A stretch of 64,000 nucleotides of DNA, taken from Pseudisothecium myosuroides (taxonomy: Eukaryota; Streptophyta; Bryopsida; Hypnales; Lembophyllaceae). The DNA lies in NCBI GenBank assembly GCA_951799445.1, contig OX637287.1, positions 52,481,724 through 52,545,723 of the forward strand, written 5' to 3'. Shown here piece by piece: positions 23,060-34,472 of this stretch; within the stretch, counting starts at the first letter, position 1; the number at the start of each line of letters is the position of its first letter. The position numbers and the translations under genes were made by a program. The notes beneath the pieces were generated by a model. It did no database searches and had not been told where the DNA came from. It worked only from the letters and a program-made list of their open reading frames with translations.

Positions 23060-23640
23060 CACCACTAAAACATGTTTCCTCAAAAAATCATTCGCAATGA
23101 AAAAAATGCAAGAAGCGAGACTTACAGACGTTGGCTACCAGGAACTTCCCAGCATGCTGATCGAAATTGGCGATTGGAATCATGGCGTCCCCAGCCCGTG
23201 GGTTGCCAAACCGCCTCAGGAGGAAGGAGGTCAACCGAACTCATGCGCCAGAACGCAGCAGAGCCCCATACAAGAGCGGCGGCAATACCAATCCCAGTAC
23301 GGTAAGCTAATCCAGGAGCGCGCGATTACAGCAACAAGAAAGAAAAAGAAAAACCTGCGACAGTGACAAACAAACCAACGAGCTCCGTCCAAAGCACGGG
23401 CACTGCCCACAACTCCTCAACCCCAAACAATGCGTCATTTTCAGACGGGGAAAGCAAGCCTCGGCAACAGGAGGAGGCACTGCGAATTGTTTTGAAGATG
23501 ATAGCAAGCGGGCTTTGGTGGTGAGGATTGCCGAAGTGTGGTTGAAGCTTCGGCGTTGGGGCGACATGATCGCAATGAAACAGAGGAAGTGCCACTGCTT
23601 CCCGCTCGGCATAAAGATAAATGCCCCATCACACCACCAA
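23060..23640 (-). pseudogene. Unidentified GC-richer gene-like segment
   Basis: Base composition jumps relative to the flanks, and minus-strand frames show plausible protein text: FGVEELWAVPVLWTELVGLF near 23,420 and GIGIAAALVWGSAAFW near 23,270, the latter a probable membrane segment. The two lie in different frames with no clear intron between them, so a frameshifted gene or exon remnant is likely. The family is not recognised. Confidence 0.3.
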
Positions 23641-24150
23641 CTCTAAGTCGCCTTCACTACAATCGAGTCCGACAAGGAACATGGAGATTATTTAGTTTCC
23701 TATGTAGTAAAACACCACAATTTACTATCTCTTTTACCATCAATTTAACACTAAAGTAGCAAATCACACACTACCATCTCTACATTTTGAAACTAGTGAA
23801 TGACAATGTAGTAAATGGAAAATGTAGTAATTGATAAAAAACCAGCCACGAGGTTCAAACCTTGGACCTCATCCTTGGGGCCCAAGGCTCACTACTACTA
23901 TACCATGCTCTAACTCTTGTGACTACATTTGGAATATTTATCTAGTTATTTAGTAATTGATAAAATTTGGTAATTTTGTGAATGACAATGTAGTAATTTT
24001 GTTTGAAAATAGTAAAAGTGTGTTGTTTACCATGTTATATAGAAAACTGATTGAAATTGCACATAGCAATTCTAAATTTCCACATGCTGATGCTTTGATA
24101 AGTGGTGTTATCTATGATTTTACTACATTGACAATATGAAAAAACAAAAT
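23641..24150. other. AT-rich intergenic
   Basis: A GTAGTAA-rich stretch with no gene. A GGTTCAAACC at 23,852 resembles a tRNA T-loop but no cloverleaf forms around it. Confidence 0.4.
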
Positions 24151-24720
24151 AATCTCCTTGTGAGGTGCGAATCACGCTCATGCCACTGCCAATGGTTGTG
24201 TAAACACTCTCCAGAATCGGAAGCTACATTCCAGCACTCGTTCCGCGGCTCCACTACCTTGAGTTGCATCTGAAAGCAGAATCAAGAGAAACTTCAGAGA
24301 CAATGAAACCTTAAATCCTACTTCTTTTGTTTGAAAAACCTAAACCTCGAAATCCTTTTGTTTGCTTCCCGAGCAATGAATGAATGCAACACTGGTAGAA
24401 GGAATACGAAGAGTGTGATTATAAAACAAAATCACTTGGTAGTGAGTGGTACACTCTCAAGAATTGCGAATACGAGTTTGAAACCATGCTGCAAAATTCC
24501 TGGTCAGTAGGAGAAACGTAATCCTCGTACCTGGATTGTTTACGGACTACAGAAGTTCACGGGCTGGAAGCAATGCATCTTGTACTCCAGGCTTGTACTT
24601 GGTTGCCATCCTCGCTCGCACAGCGTGTTTGCAAACCTTGACACAATTTGCGATGCTAGTGCGGCCAATTGGGATTAACTTCGTTACTCAACCGAACTCC
24701 TACAGTAGTGAGTAGTAACC
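24151..24720 (-). other. Gene-like composition, unidentified
   Basis: Short minus-strand stretches look protein-like, for example VKVCKHAVRARMATKYKPG near 24,590-24,650 and LKVVEPRNECWNVASDSG near 24,210-24,270, but no continuous gene or family is recognised. They may be exon remnants. Confidence 0.25.
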
Positions 24721-26880
24721 ACGGAGTCTAGGAAAAAACATCAATGATGCTATTAAACATATATTTTACAAAAAAGAAAATTGAGGTTCTTTTCATTATA
24801 TTACGCATAATTATGGAGTAGAAATTGTTTCCAAGATCAAATTTGAAAAAAAGCATTTAGAAGTATTCTTCAAAATTCCAATGACAAACTTTATGTTGGA
24901 ATTGGTTTGGCTGATTTTTAGTACCAAATTGAACATTCATTTGACATTAGAAAACTTACAATTGCAATAACTCAATAAGTTTTTAGAATTTTTTAATTTA
25001 TAGAAAATGATTGAAGTAGAAAGGGAACTTTTTATGCTTCATTTAAAAAAAATCAAATACGTGAAATGGATATTTTAAATGGTATAATTAAATTTAACTC
25101 TAGGATGGATGCATAAGTACTACAATAGTACACCTGTAGGGGTAAAAATGTTAATATAGTAATGTCAGTGACTGCCACTTTTGGTTACTTTGTGTGATAA
25201 ACTGTTACTTTTCACAAAAATTATACATAAATTATGAATGGGGTGCACGTGTCATTTTTTCATTGATTGAAAAGGTTTTACTCAAACTTTGAAACGGGTA
25301 CACTATTCATTTTTCTATTGAATTCAAAAATTCTTAGAGGGATACATGTGTAGTCTTTTTTTAAAAAGAACTTAAAATTTTTTATTCAAAAGTGTTTAAA
25401 AAAAATCAATGTCATCATAAACTCATTCTGTAATTTTATTTGAAGCTTAATTTTTCATCTCCAAACCCTAATCTCTTCAATAACCTCATCTGTGTTTGCT
25501 TCATACTTGTAAGATTGTCATTGTAGCCTCAACACAATCTTCTTCAACTTGGTGATCTATGCATTCAAGAGACAATTACATTGACATTCAAGATCTACAC
25601 TCACTTCCTGCGTACAGACAGTCAAGAAAAAATTAGATTAGGAGAAACTATGAAGAGTTCATGAATTTTATAGTCATTAAAGAACCACAACATATATTTT
25701 AACTACTCCTAATTGTTGCAGAGACTGCCAAAATATCAAATAGTTTGATTAGGCTTGATAACAAGAAGACATTTATGTAACTTGAAGTACATTCACATTT
25801 TAAAGTGGCATGTACTAGAATGCAGATAACATGCTGAAATATCTGCAGTCATTTGAGCCTTTTGGACTAGGACGCAAGGCTCTTTATTCAAAATCAATTC
25901 CAGAGTTTCAAAACCCAAGTACCTAAGCATTACTTCCTGCAAAAACGTTTTTGATCAAACGTTTTGAAGAGGACAATTGCTGAGGAACACATGTACACTC
26001 TAAGAAAACAAGGACTCCTAATTGGTGTAAGCAGTGTGTGGAACAAAAGGATAAAACAAGAGTGTGCGCTGAAGAAATCTCAAAGAAGCCCCAATCAAGC
26101 AAATTTGGTAGGAAAACAAATTCTAGAAGTTGTACCTCATCGTCCAAGGAATTGAAGCTGCTCAAGCAGATGCTTACTTGATAGACATATGCAGTGAGGA
26201 ATTGAAGATGCTCACACAATAATCAACTCTAACTCTCCCGATCAAGTGGATTTGTCCGCTCAAGATCAGTTGTCTTCGTTTTTTCTCTTAGCGGCGTTGA
26301 TCGACGGCTGTTTAGGACCCCCCAAAATTTTCTCCGAGATTCACGGCTAAGATTGAACGACCCCCTTGAGATTGGCAGAAATCGAATTGTCAGCTTCTGG
26401 GGGGGTTATAATTTTTTTTGAAAAGCATCAATGGTTCCAATTTTTTTGCAGGAAGGGGGGTGGCAGGCATAGGGCTGCCTGACACTTTTGGTTACATTGT
26501 AATGCACTGTGAACTTCATGTACAAACTATGAAAGATAAAAAAAAGTGCAATATTAGTGCGGACTCAGTGTATGGACATGATGTTGTGTAATGAAGGCAT
26601 TGAACTCTATATGTCTTAAGTAAGCACTAATGTTGCACAAAGTCAGTCAAATATCACTAAACCATTAAAATTGTACATTTTCATCCATGCATAATTATTA
26701 TGCAACTTTAGTATTTCAAATTCAAATATCAATAACATGCCTAAACTATAGTATAATAATGAATGGCAATATCATATTGTAAATTTTTTTCCAAATGAAC
26801 AAATGTAACATGGAGACAATGCCTGACAATAATTGTGCAATTACTATTGACAATTCATCACAGAGGAACTTTGAGTAGTA
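24721..26880. other. AT-rich intergenic
   Basis: No supported gene. The GC-richer block at 26,270-26,480 contains GTTGATCGACGGCTGTTT and resembles the block near 35,800-35,890 (GATCAACGGCTGTG), so it may be a dispersed repeat or promoter remnant. Confidence 0.35.
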
Positions 26881-27240
26881 CTTCTATTTAACAATTTTCT
26901 TGAGAATGAAAACCAAATTTTTTTTGAATTTTTCCCCCAAACTCTCAACTCAAATTTTCAACATAAAGAATCAAAAAATCAAAATCAGTAGTGCAAAATT
27001 TTAAGTTAAGAACATTAAAAGCCAAAAAATCTAGTTACACAAGGTGCAAAAAAACTTTTTTTCTTTACTTTAAATGCAAATATCTTACAATCTAATCTAT
27101 ATAGTTACATTTTTATAATACTCTAGTGCAAGATCCTAGAGTTAAATATGAAAAAAAAAATTTAATCTATTTTGCTCTTTGCAATAGGAATGGTAGTTTT
27201 AAAAGTTTTTCGATGAATAAAAGGCCTTGGAACTACATCT
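26881..27240. mobile_element. Fragment of the long TTAA family
   Basis: AAATATCTTACAATCTAATC, GCAAGATCCTA and TTTGCAATAGGAATGG are reverse complements of features at 5,760-6,010 of the 940 bp element. The terminal TTAACCCC is not preserved. Confidence 0.5.
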
Positions 27241-27253
27241 TCCAAAATGTTAC

Positions 27254-27615
27254 ATCATCTCGAACTTAGTGGCTTCATACCTGCGTACCATAGTCGTATT
27301 GATTCAGTGGCTTCATACTTGCGTACCATAATTGTACTGATTACGTGTATTTGGACGCACTGAATCAGTGTGAAAACAATGAATATCAATAACGTATGAT
27401 TCTTATACTATTATTAGTATAATTTATGTGCATTTTGGATACCACATTTGTATAATTAAAGTACATAAATTGTACGCTTTTAAAACCCTTTTTAACGACA
27501 CTGATTCAATGCGTCCAAATACATGTAATCAGTACGATTATGGTGCGCAAGTATGAAGCCACTGAATCAATACGATATTTGTTAAAAAAACGTCATTCCT
27601 TAAGTTCGAGATGAT
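27254..27615. mobile_element. MITE, ACATCTC family, copy 2
   Basis: Inverted ends ATCATCTCGAACTTA bound 362 bp. The interior matches the copy at 3,730-4,089 in opposite orientation, and the arms carry the complementary ACTTGCGTACCATAATTGTA and its partner. Confidence 0.75.
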
Positions 27616-28748
27616 CTCCCCAAATGGTTTGCACTACATGCTAACCCTTAAAGAACGCCTAAGGGGGTCACTTAAGAAAATTTAGCTAGCAACATGCACC
27701 CAAATATATGGTCTTTTTTATTCATGGCAAAAAAAATTTAGAATTTTTTTTTAGGTAATATATGGTACTATAAATAGAAAAATGAGCATTATAATAAATG
27801 TAAGGTCATAAGTAATCTGACCCATTTGGCTTTTTTAGATCTAATATACCATCAATAATAAAGATCCAAAGGCTAGGGTTAAAAGTATGTTTAGTATTCC
27901 CGCCTATAATTTGAAAGTTGAGGTAGATGAAACTTCTGCATGAAGTAGTCAGTCTTTGAAAGTAATTGTCATCCTCGTTTTTTATTCTATGGTCGTCAGT
28001 CTGTCTTCTATAGAATTGGGTTAGAGTTTTGAATGCCATTGACTCCTGCAAAAGCAGATTATTGCCACAAATTTTTGTATCCGTTGCCTTCTTCTAAATG
28101 CTTTGGAGGTAATTTGATGTTTTCAATTAGGGTTTGTGCTAGCCCAAGAGTAATTTTATTTAGGTTCATTTGCAATTCAAGACTACATGGCTGACGAGGT
28201 AACCTTGTAGACATTGGACAATGCGGCTTCAGTGCTGGAGTTTTTTGAAAAGGCCATGGTATTGGGGTCTGAAATTGGTGATGTTGAGGATGCGCTTAGA
28301 ATCGAATAAAGTGTCGGACTGGCCATTTGAGTTCTAGGATGTGAAAGACCAACGTTGCATCCAAAAGAAAGTAGAGTGCTTGAATATCCTCTGAGGTGAT
28401 GAATTTGATCCTTCTTGCTACAAATTTTGATTCATTCAGCTTAGATTTTTTCTTTTGATTTTGTTCCATTTGGTTTATATTTTTTTATTTTGGTTATCCT
28501 CCTACACTAATTTAAAGTAAGTATATGGTACTTAAAAATATGCCAAATTAGAAAATTATATAATGATATGGTCCGTTTAATTGGTCCCATCTATCAAAAT
28601 ATCTCCACTAATAATACCTTGTAGTCACATGTGAGCTCCCAATTTGTCACTTGGGACTCGTAGATTCTTTTTTTTTGAAATTTGCAATTTAAAGTCGATA
28701 AAAGTATATAAAAAAACATAAAGAGAGTGTAGAACTAGAATAGGATTG
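27616..28748. other. Intergenic, one possible decayed first exon
   Basis: Mostly AT-rich. At 28,188-28,310 a plus-strand frame reads MADEVTL, stop, then TLDNAASVLEFFEKAMVLGS, which looks like an N-terminal exon with a TAG. The family is not recognised and the context is weak. TTAACCC-like text at 27,641 suggests another damaged TTAA element end. Confidence 0.3.
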
Positions 28749-30833
28749 TGTCATACCCATTTTAGTATTTGGTCTAGCTAGTTTTGATTTTATACCTAGA
28801 ATTTTTTCAAACCTCGCCTAAAAATAGAGTAGAAATAACAAGATAGCGAGATTTGGAGGATTTGAGTCATATAGCCCTAAAAGGGCTAAATCCCACCATG
28901 AATGTAGCAATTCATGGCTAAGTTGGTCCAAAGGATCCACAGCGAGGCCACTGGGTTGGATCCTAGAGTTAGATTTAGAATTTTCCATTAGATCGATGAA
29001 TTCCTCAAATCTCGATTGTTAGCATGTAGGAGCCACTAATGCAAGATGGGCCCGTAGAGGAATCTACTGCCCAAGGATGGTATTTGAGGATAAATCCTTT
29101 GTCAAGAGTTCGACAGCGAAATTGATTCACTAAGATTCCCTCACCTGCAGAAGATTCCCGCACCATTGACAATTTAAGGAGATGGCTAGTTTGGATCTCT
29201 ACTGACCAATTGTGCCAGGTACGGAAACGCACCTCTACATCTTTTGTGGGACTCCTTGAGAGTTCCCATGAAAATTCTCAACATCTTTCAACTTGCAGAA
29301 GAACCTCTTCCGGGCGGTCAACCGTTCTAACCTCCAACAGGAATTTCGTGGAAATTACCCAAGTTACGGTAAAATCTCACTAAAAATTAAAATAACTTGT
29401 CTTATGTTAATAATGCGCTCCGTGAAGTTTTACGACATTCCGATAGCGGCAAGTACCCGAACCGGTGAGATTCCTCGGGAATTAACCACGTGGCGAGGTC
29501 CCTGCGACGTTAACCGGCATTCCAGGACCATACGATGGCGAAATGAAGTCAACCGAAAGTCCTTTCCTGCTCTCTTGTACCTACCAAAGACCGTAGGCTA
29601 GTTACTTTTCTCAAAATAGGAGACTCCTAAGATTTAGGAATTTACCACGACTTGGTTTTTAATCTAAATTAGCCTACAATGGGTTTTTGGTCCCGGTATG
29701 GGCGGGTACAAGATTCTAAAAATAAACACGGCGATTTGGAGCCAATAGCGCAATCCGTTCGACGATTGGGGTTAATCTCCAAAAGTTAGGATGTTGGTCC
29801 AGCATAGATGGTAGATAGTCGTTTTTTAGGGATTAGGATGAAAATCTAAGTTGATAAGGTTACCGTTAGGAATTTTGAGGGAGGGGTGGCCCTTGGTAAC
29901 CTATATAAGGGCCTCTCTAGAATCACCTCCAATTCTTGTTTTGGGTCCGTGGATCCAAGTTATTTTGGATATTTTTGGCATTTGAAGCCAAAAAACCTCT
30001 ACGGTGTTTTTGGAGCACTTTTGGCTCCATTGTTGTTGTATTTCAAGCTTTGAAGGTCCTTGGGGGTCCTTCTATCTTGCCTTGTGTACTCTTTGTGTAT
30101 TCATTGTATTCTTGTTGTGAGTTGAGAGTCTTTCTATACTTTGTGTATCTTCTGTATGTCTTCGTGAGTTACCTTGTGTAGTTGAGGGGTCCTTTTGAAG
30201 TCTTGCACTAACCCTAGAGCAACCCCCCACCGTACCTTGGCGATGCCGCTTTGGAGAGCCTTTAGCTTATGAGTTCTTCCGTGCCACTATGTTGTTCTAA
30301 CTCGTTTTCTTCCCCTTACTCACGTGTTCTTACTTTTCTCTAACATTTCCCTTGTTGAGTGGACCCCCCTTCAGGACGGCGAGGCTTTGACTTTGTTGGT
30401 GTTTTCTTTGAGTGTGTCTTTTCTACCCTCTTCTAAAGTCTCCCCTATTGTGTGGACCTCCCTCGGAATGGCAAAGCTTTGAACTTGTGACTAAGTCAAG
30501 TCCTAGAGTGTGTGTTAAAATGGTCACGGACGGTAGAGCTTTGAACCCCCGGAGCGCCACAAAGTCCTAAAGTTGGTGTTAAATCCAACTTTATGACGAA
30601 GCTTTGAACTTCCTTGGTATTTAGTTCTAAAGTATAGTTTCCAAGACCTTTTTGGAAACGTTCAAAGTTTAGCTTCTAAGATATTTAGTATTTGCAAGGT
30701 CCAAGTTTTAGCCAAGTTTTAGGAAAGTCCAGGTTTTAGCCAAGTTTTAGCAAAAATCTAGTTTTTTGCAAAAAAGAACTTTTCTAGCATCCAAGACCAG
30801 CCCTGTTTAGAGCAACCAGTAGTCGATCAGTCA
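28749..30833 (+). mobile_element. Probable solo or partial Gypsy-type LTR
   Basis: The tract starts TGTCATACCC, is GC-richer than its flanks, has a TATA-like CTATATAAGG at 29,900, and is followed by CCAGTATCAGAACCAG, which resembles an initiator-tRNA-Met primer-binding site. Its downstream part holds four diverged units around GGACGGCGAGGCTTTGA (30,375-30,610, spacing about 60-90 bp). No second LTR or pol frame is visible, so both ends are uncertain. Confidence 0.4.
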
Positions 30834-31739
30834 ACCAGTATCAGAACCAGAAAAAAAACAGAAAAAAAATATAAAAAAATAAAAATAAAAACTCGCCTCC
30901 CCAACTAGCCAACTTGCGGCCGGCTAGCCAGGGGAGCCGGCAGGCAGCAAGCATCGGACCGATCCAGGTAGGCAGCTTGGAGTCCGAGGGGCCCAGTGTT
31001 CTCATACATTTTTTTTTTTTTTTTTTCCTTCTTAAAAAATGGGGATAAGAGCTCTAATAGACTAGGGGTAGAGTAGGGAAATAGGAATTAGGAAAAAGAG
31101 TCTAACAAAAGGGAAGGGGGAGAATAGAAGCAACACCTCCATGCGTCACACTTGTACATAAACACTCCCATTCTCACACTCTCACCAACAAAACGGAAAA
31201 AACAAGAATGAAAAGAGATTAGGGAAGAAGGGATGAAGTAGAAGAAGAAAGGAGAAAGACGATCAATAGTATCCTAGTGTTAGGATTAAGTAGACCTAGG
31301 AAAGAAATCTAGAGATTGCTTGGTGATCATTCGGAGGAAGATTAGTATGACAAAAAGTAGGAATGTGTAAGGGGGTAGGGGACACCATTAATTCTCTTGG
31401 TTTTTGAAACTAGAGTTGGAAGACGCTATCAATACATTTGATGGAATAGTACCATCGTAGAAGAAGCAAGGAGAAGGAAAAAGAAGGAAGGGGGAAAGGA
31501 AGGAGGTTGGATCCTTAAAGGATGTAATATTTTCTAAAATTAAGCGGCAAGCTTGAAAAAAATTAAACAAAAAAACAAAAGACTACTATGGAGCATAAGG
31601 ATGCGTATGCGAATGTGGACGAGGTAATCTCTGACACCGGCAGTGAAGAGGTGAGTCTTTGATCCAATCTCTAGTGTTTTCTCCCTAATTAGCATTGATT
31701 TCCTTAATTAGCCTTTAATCCACGTTGGCAAGCCGAAAT
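30834..31739. other. Noncoding, poly-T and purine-rich tract
   Basis: It contains a T run near 31,010-31,026 and long AGGAAGAAGG-type purine stretches. No gene recognised; possibly the internal start of the retroelement upstream. Confidence 0.35.
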
Positions 31740-32770
31740 TAGTGCAAATTAGAAGTTTAGATTCAAAAGTTCATAGATTAGAAGTAGAGATTTTCGAAAA
31801 CATATTACATTTAGGATTTGGCTTTGGATTGACCACACTAGGGTAAGTTGAGCGGTAAGGGGTAGGACGGATGAACGTGATCAAAACTTCATCCAAAAGG
31901 AACAATGGACGGAAATAGGAATTTAGATTAGAAGGAGAATTTAGGATTAAAGTTAGGAATTAATTAGCGGTTAAAAACTAGAGTCAAATTAAAGTTTAAT
32001 TGTAGGAGTAAAAGTCTAAAGTCAAAACTTGGAGTTAATTTTAGGAAGTAAGAACTAGAGTTAATTTAGGAGTCAAAAATCAGAGTAAAAATTAGAAGTT
32101 AAAAGTTAGATTTTCTAGTAAGAATTTAGAAGTTAGGATTAATTCTAGAAGTTGAACTATAGGATTAAAAGGTAAAACTTAGGGGTTAGATTTTTGGGTT
32201 GATTCTAGAAGTAAAACTCTAGGATTAAAAGTTAAAATATAGAATTAAAATTAGAAGTTAAAACTTAGAGTCAATCGTGGAGAGTAATTTTAGAAGTTAA
32301 ATTCCAAAGTTAAAGTTAGAGTTGAATTTAGGAAGTCAAAGTTTAGAGATAATTTAGGAGTAAAACCATAGGATTAAATTTAGAAGTAGAAAGTTAAATT
32401 CTAAAGTCAGAAGTTAAAAGTTAAAGTTAGAGGTTAAATTTGAGAGTTAGTTTTAGAAGTAAAAACTTAGAGTCAAAAGCTAAAACATAGAGTAAATTAA
32501 AAAGTTAAAAATTAAAGGTAGAAGTTAAAAGTAGAAGTTAAAAGTTAAAGGTAGAGGTTAAATTTGAGTTAGTTTTAGAAGTAAATACTTAGAGTCAAAA
32601 GTTAAAACATAGAGTAAATTGAAAAGTTAAAAGTTAGAGGTAGAGGTTAAAAGTTAGAATTAACTTTAAGAGGTAAAAATCTAGAGTAAAAATAGAAACT
32701 TAGAATTAACCTTAGGGGTTAAAGCTAGGATTGTACCGGAAGTTAAAACATAGAAGATAGTCTCAGGGGT
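31740..32770. repeat. Cryptically simple GTTAAAAGTTAGA tract, about 1 kb
   Basis: Variants of AGTTAAAAGTTAGAG and TTTAGAAGTTAAA recur dozens of times without a fixed period. One strand is strongly purine-biased. Two longer near-duplicates (AGTCAAAAGCTAAAACATAG at about 32,472 and its partner at about 32,594) show slippage or unequal exchange. Confidence 0.7.
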
Positions 32771-33287
32771 TCATGGAAGGAACATAGAGGTCCCCATTTC
32801 AATTAATTCGGGTCATTAGGAATGGTACCAACTACTTGATCTACCCTAGACATTGGATAGGAGGTTAGGACGGTAGGATTTCACCGTTAGATCACCGTGA
32901 TTATTGATAATTGACAGTTAGCTCGAAAGTCACATCACTTGCATTCTAGGCATTTCTTTTGCTCATCCAGGACACTTAGGAAACATTAGCAAGATCCATT
33001 GCTTGGAAGGTACAGTGGACCGCACTCACAAACCCCCTTAAATAAAAAAGTGGATAAAAGTTAAGAGCCTGGTCGTGTTCACTTTATTACCAAGGGTGGA
33101 TAATCCAGTGCCCACATTACATGTGATATGTAAACTACTTGAAGAGTAAATCCCTTGTGAAAGAATGTTGAGGCCGAAAAGTAGTCCATGGATGACTTCA
33201 TTGTTTACTGTAAAAACAAAAAATGCACCTATTGGTCCAATAATTGGAGCAATTTGGTGACTACCTTGATCATGGGGGCAGCATCTT

Positions 33288-33516
33288 TTAACCCATAAAT
33301 GATGCTGTGGATGTTTTGTGTCCGATGAATGACAAAGAATCCTTCTGTGTAGAATAAAAGTGTAACTATTCATCCTCAAAATTTGTTGTAAAAAGGGAAG
33401 GTCTTCTATAGTAGTTTGACTCCTAATAAGTGCTTTTGCATTTGTTTTAAGCCAATGATTCCAAGGGTATCCAAAGGGATGATTTCCACAATCACCAGTC
33501 TGTCTTTTAAGGGTTA
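33288..33516. mobile_element. TTAA-flanked 229 bp MITE, copy 2
   Basis: It begins TTAACCCATAAATGATG and ends GTCTTTTAAGGGTTA; its final TTAA is split by the next MITE. The interior shares CCGATGAATGACAA and ACTATTCATCCTCA with the copies at 21,152 and 48,860. Confidence 0.75.
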
Positions 33517-33812
33517 CATCACAAAGTTTAGAACCTGCGGTTTGTCAATAGTTATCATGTGGTTATTGTTGTTTCATGGGTTTGCACGTTAATATACAAT
33601 TTAGTGCATCATTGCAATGCATTACTTTACAATTTATCGCATTGTTACGATGCATTATTTTCAACTGAAAATAATGCATCGTAACAATGCGATAAATTGT
33701 AAAGTAATGCATTGCAATGATGCACTAAATTGTATATTAACGTGCAAACCCATGAAACAACGATAACCACATGATAATTGTTGACAAACCGCAAGTTCTA
33801 AACTTTGTGATG
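33517..33812. mobile_element. Hairpin MITE, CATCACAAAGTTT family, 296 bp, copy 2
   Basis: Same length and structure as 16,598-16,893. It is flanked by TA (33,515-33,516 and 33,813-33,814) and lies exactly inside the TTAA shared by two neighbouring elements. Confidence 0.85.
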
Positions 33813-34472
33813 TAATCCCTAAATGCCCAAGCCCGTTTGTGAGCTTCTAGGAATTTGCTCTAAATTGAACAAAAAGCCAACATTTTGATAAGTTGTATCA
33901 ATTCTTTTTGAATTGTAACCGTATAAAATCAGACTATACATGTTAGAGATTACATTAGAAAAAAAAATACAACAGTATCTCTTACGGATTGAAAGATTAC
34001 AATGTTTGATCATGAGGGTGTTAAAACTATGAAAGTGATTTGAAGTCTTTCATTCCTCTTTTCACATGTCAAATCTAAAAAGTTGGTCACCAAAAAAAAT
34101 GAGGTTAAAGGGCCTAACATGCATAACCCCAATCAATTTATGACTTCTCAAAATCTACTCTATAATTTTTTTAAATGAATTTCTAATGTGATTTTTTCTC
34201 AAAGATCTAGTGTATGTGAGGCTCGATCCCAAGAGCCCTCAAAACTATAGAAAGTCAAGATTGCAATGGACACCCTTGCACAAAATCTTAAATAGAAAAA
34301 TCATAATCAATCATTTTCAAAATCGAATTTTTGATGCTAAAACTAAACTTCAAAAAGAATTTTTCAAAAATATAAACTTCTAAAAATAGCAGTTTGATAA
34401 GGTTTTATTTAACTTCAAAAATTGGTCAAGGACACATTTTGTCCTTAGGATCATTTTGGAGTTAAGGATTAA
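33813..34472. mobile_element. TTAA-flanked 660 bp element
   Basis: It begins TAATCCCTAAATGCCC and ends GTTAAGGATTAA. It is the reverse complement of the 656 bp element at 47,779-48,434 over most of its length, sharing AAGTGATTTGAAGTCTTTC and AACATGCATAAC. Confidence 0.75.

Noticed and set aside
23850..23875. tRNA-like GGTTCAAACC
   Set aside because: No acceptor stem, anticodon arm or D arm can be paired around it.
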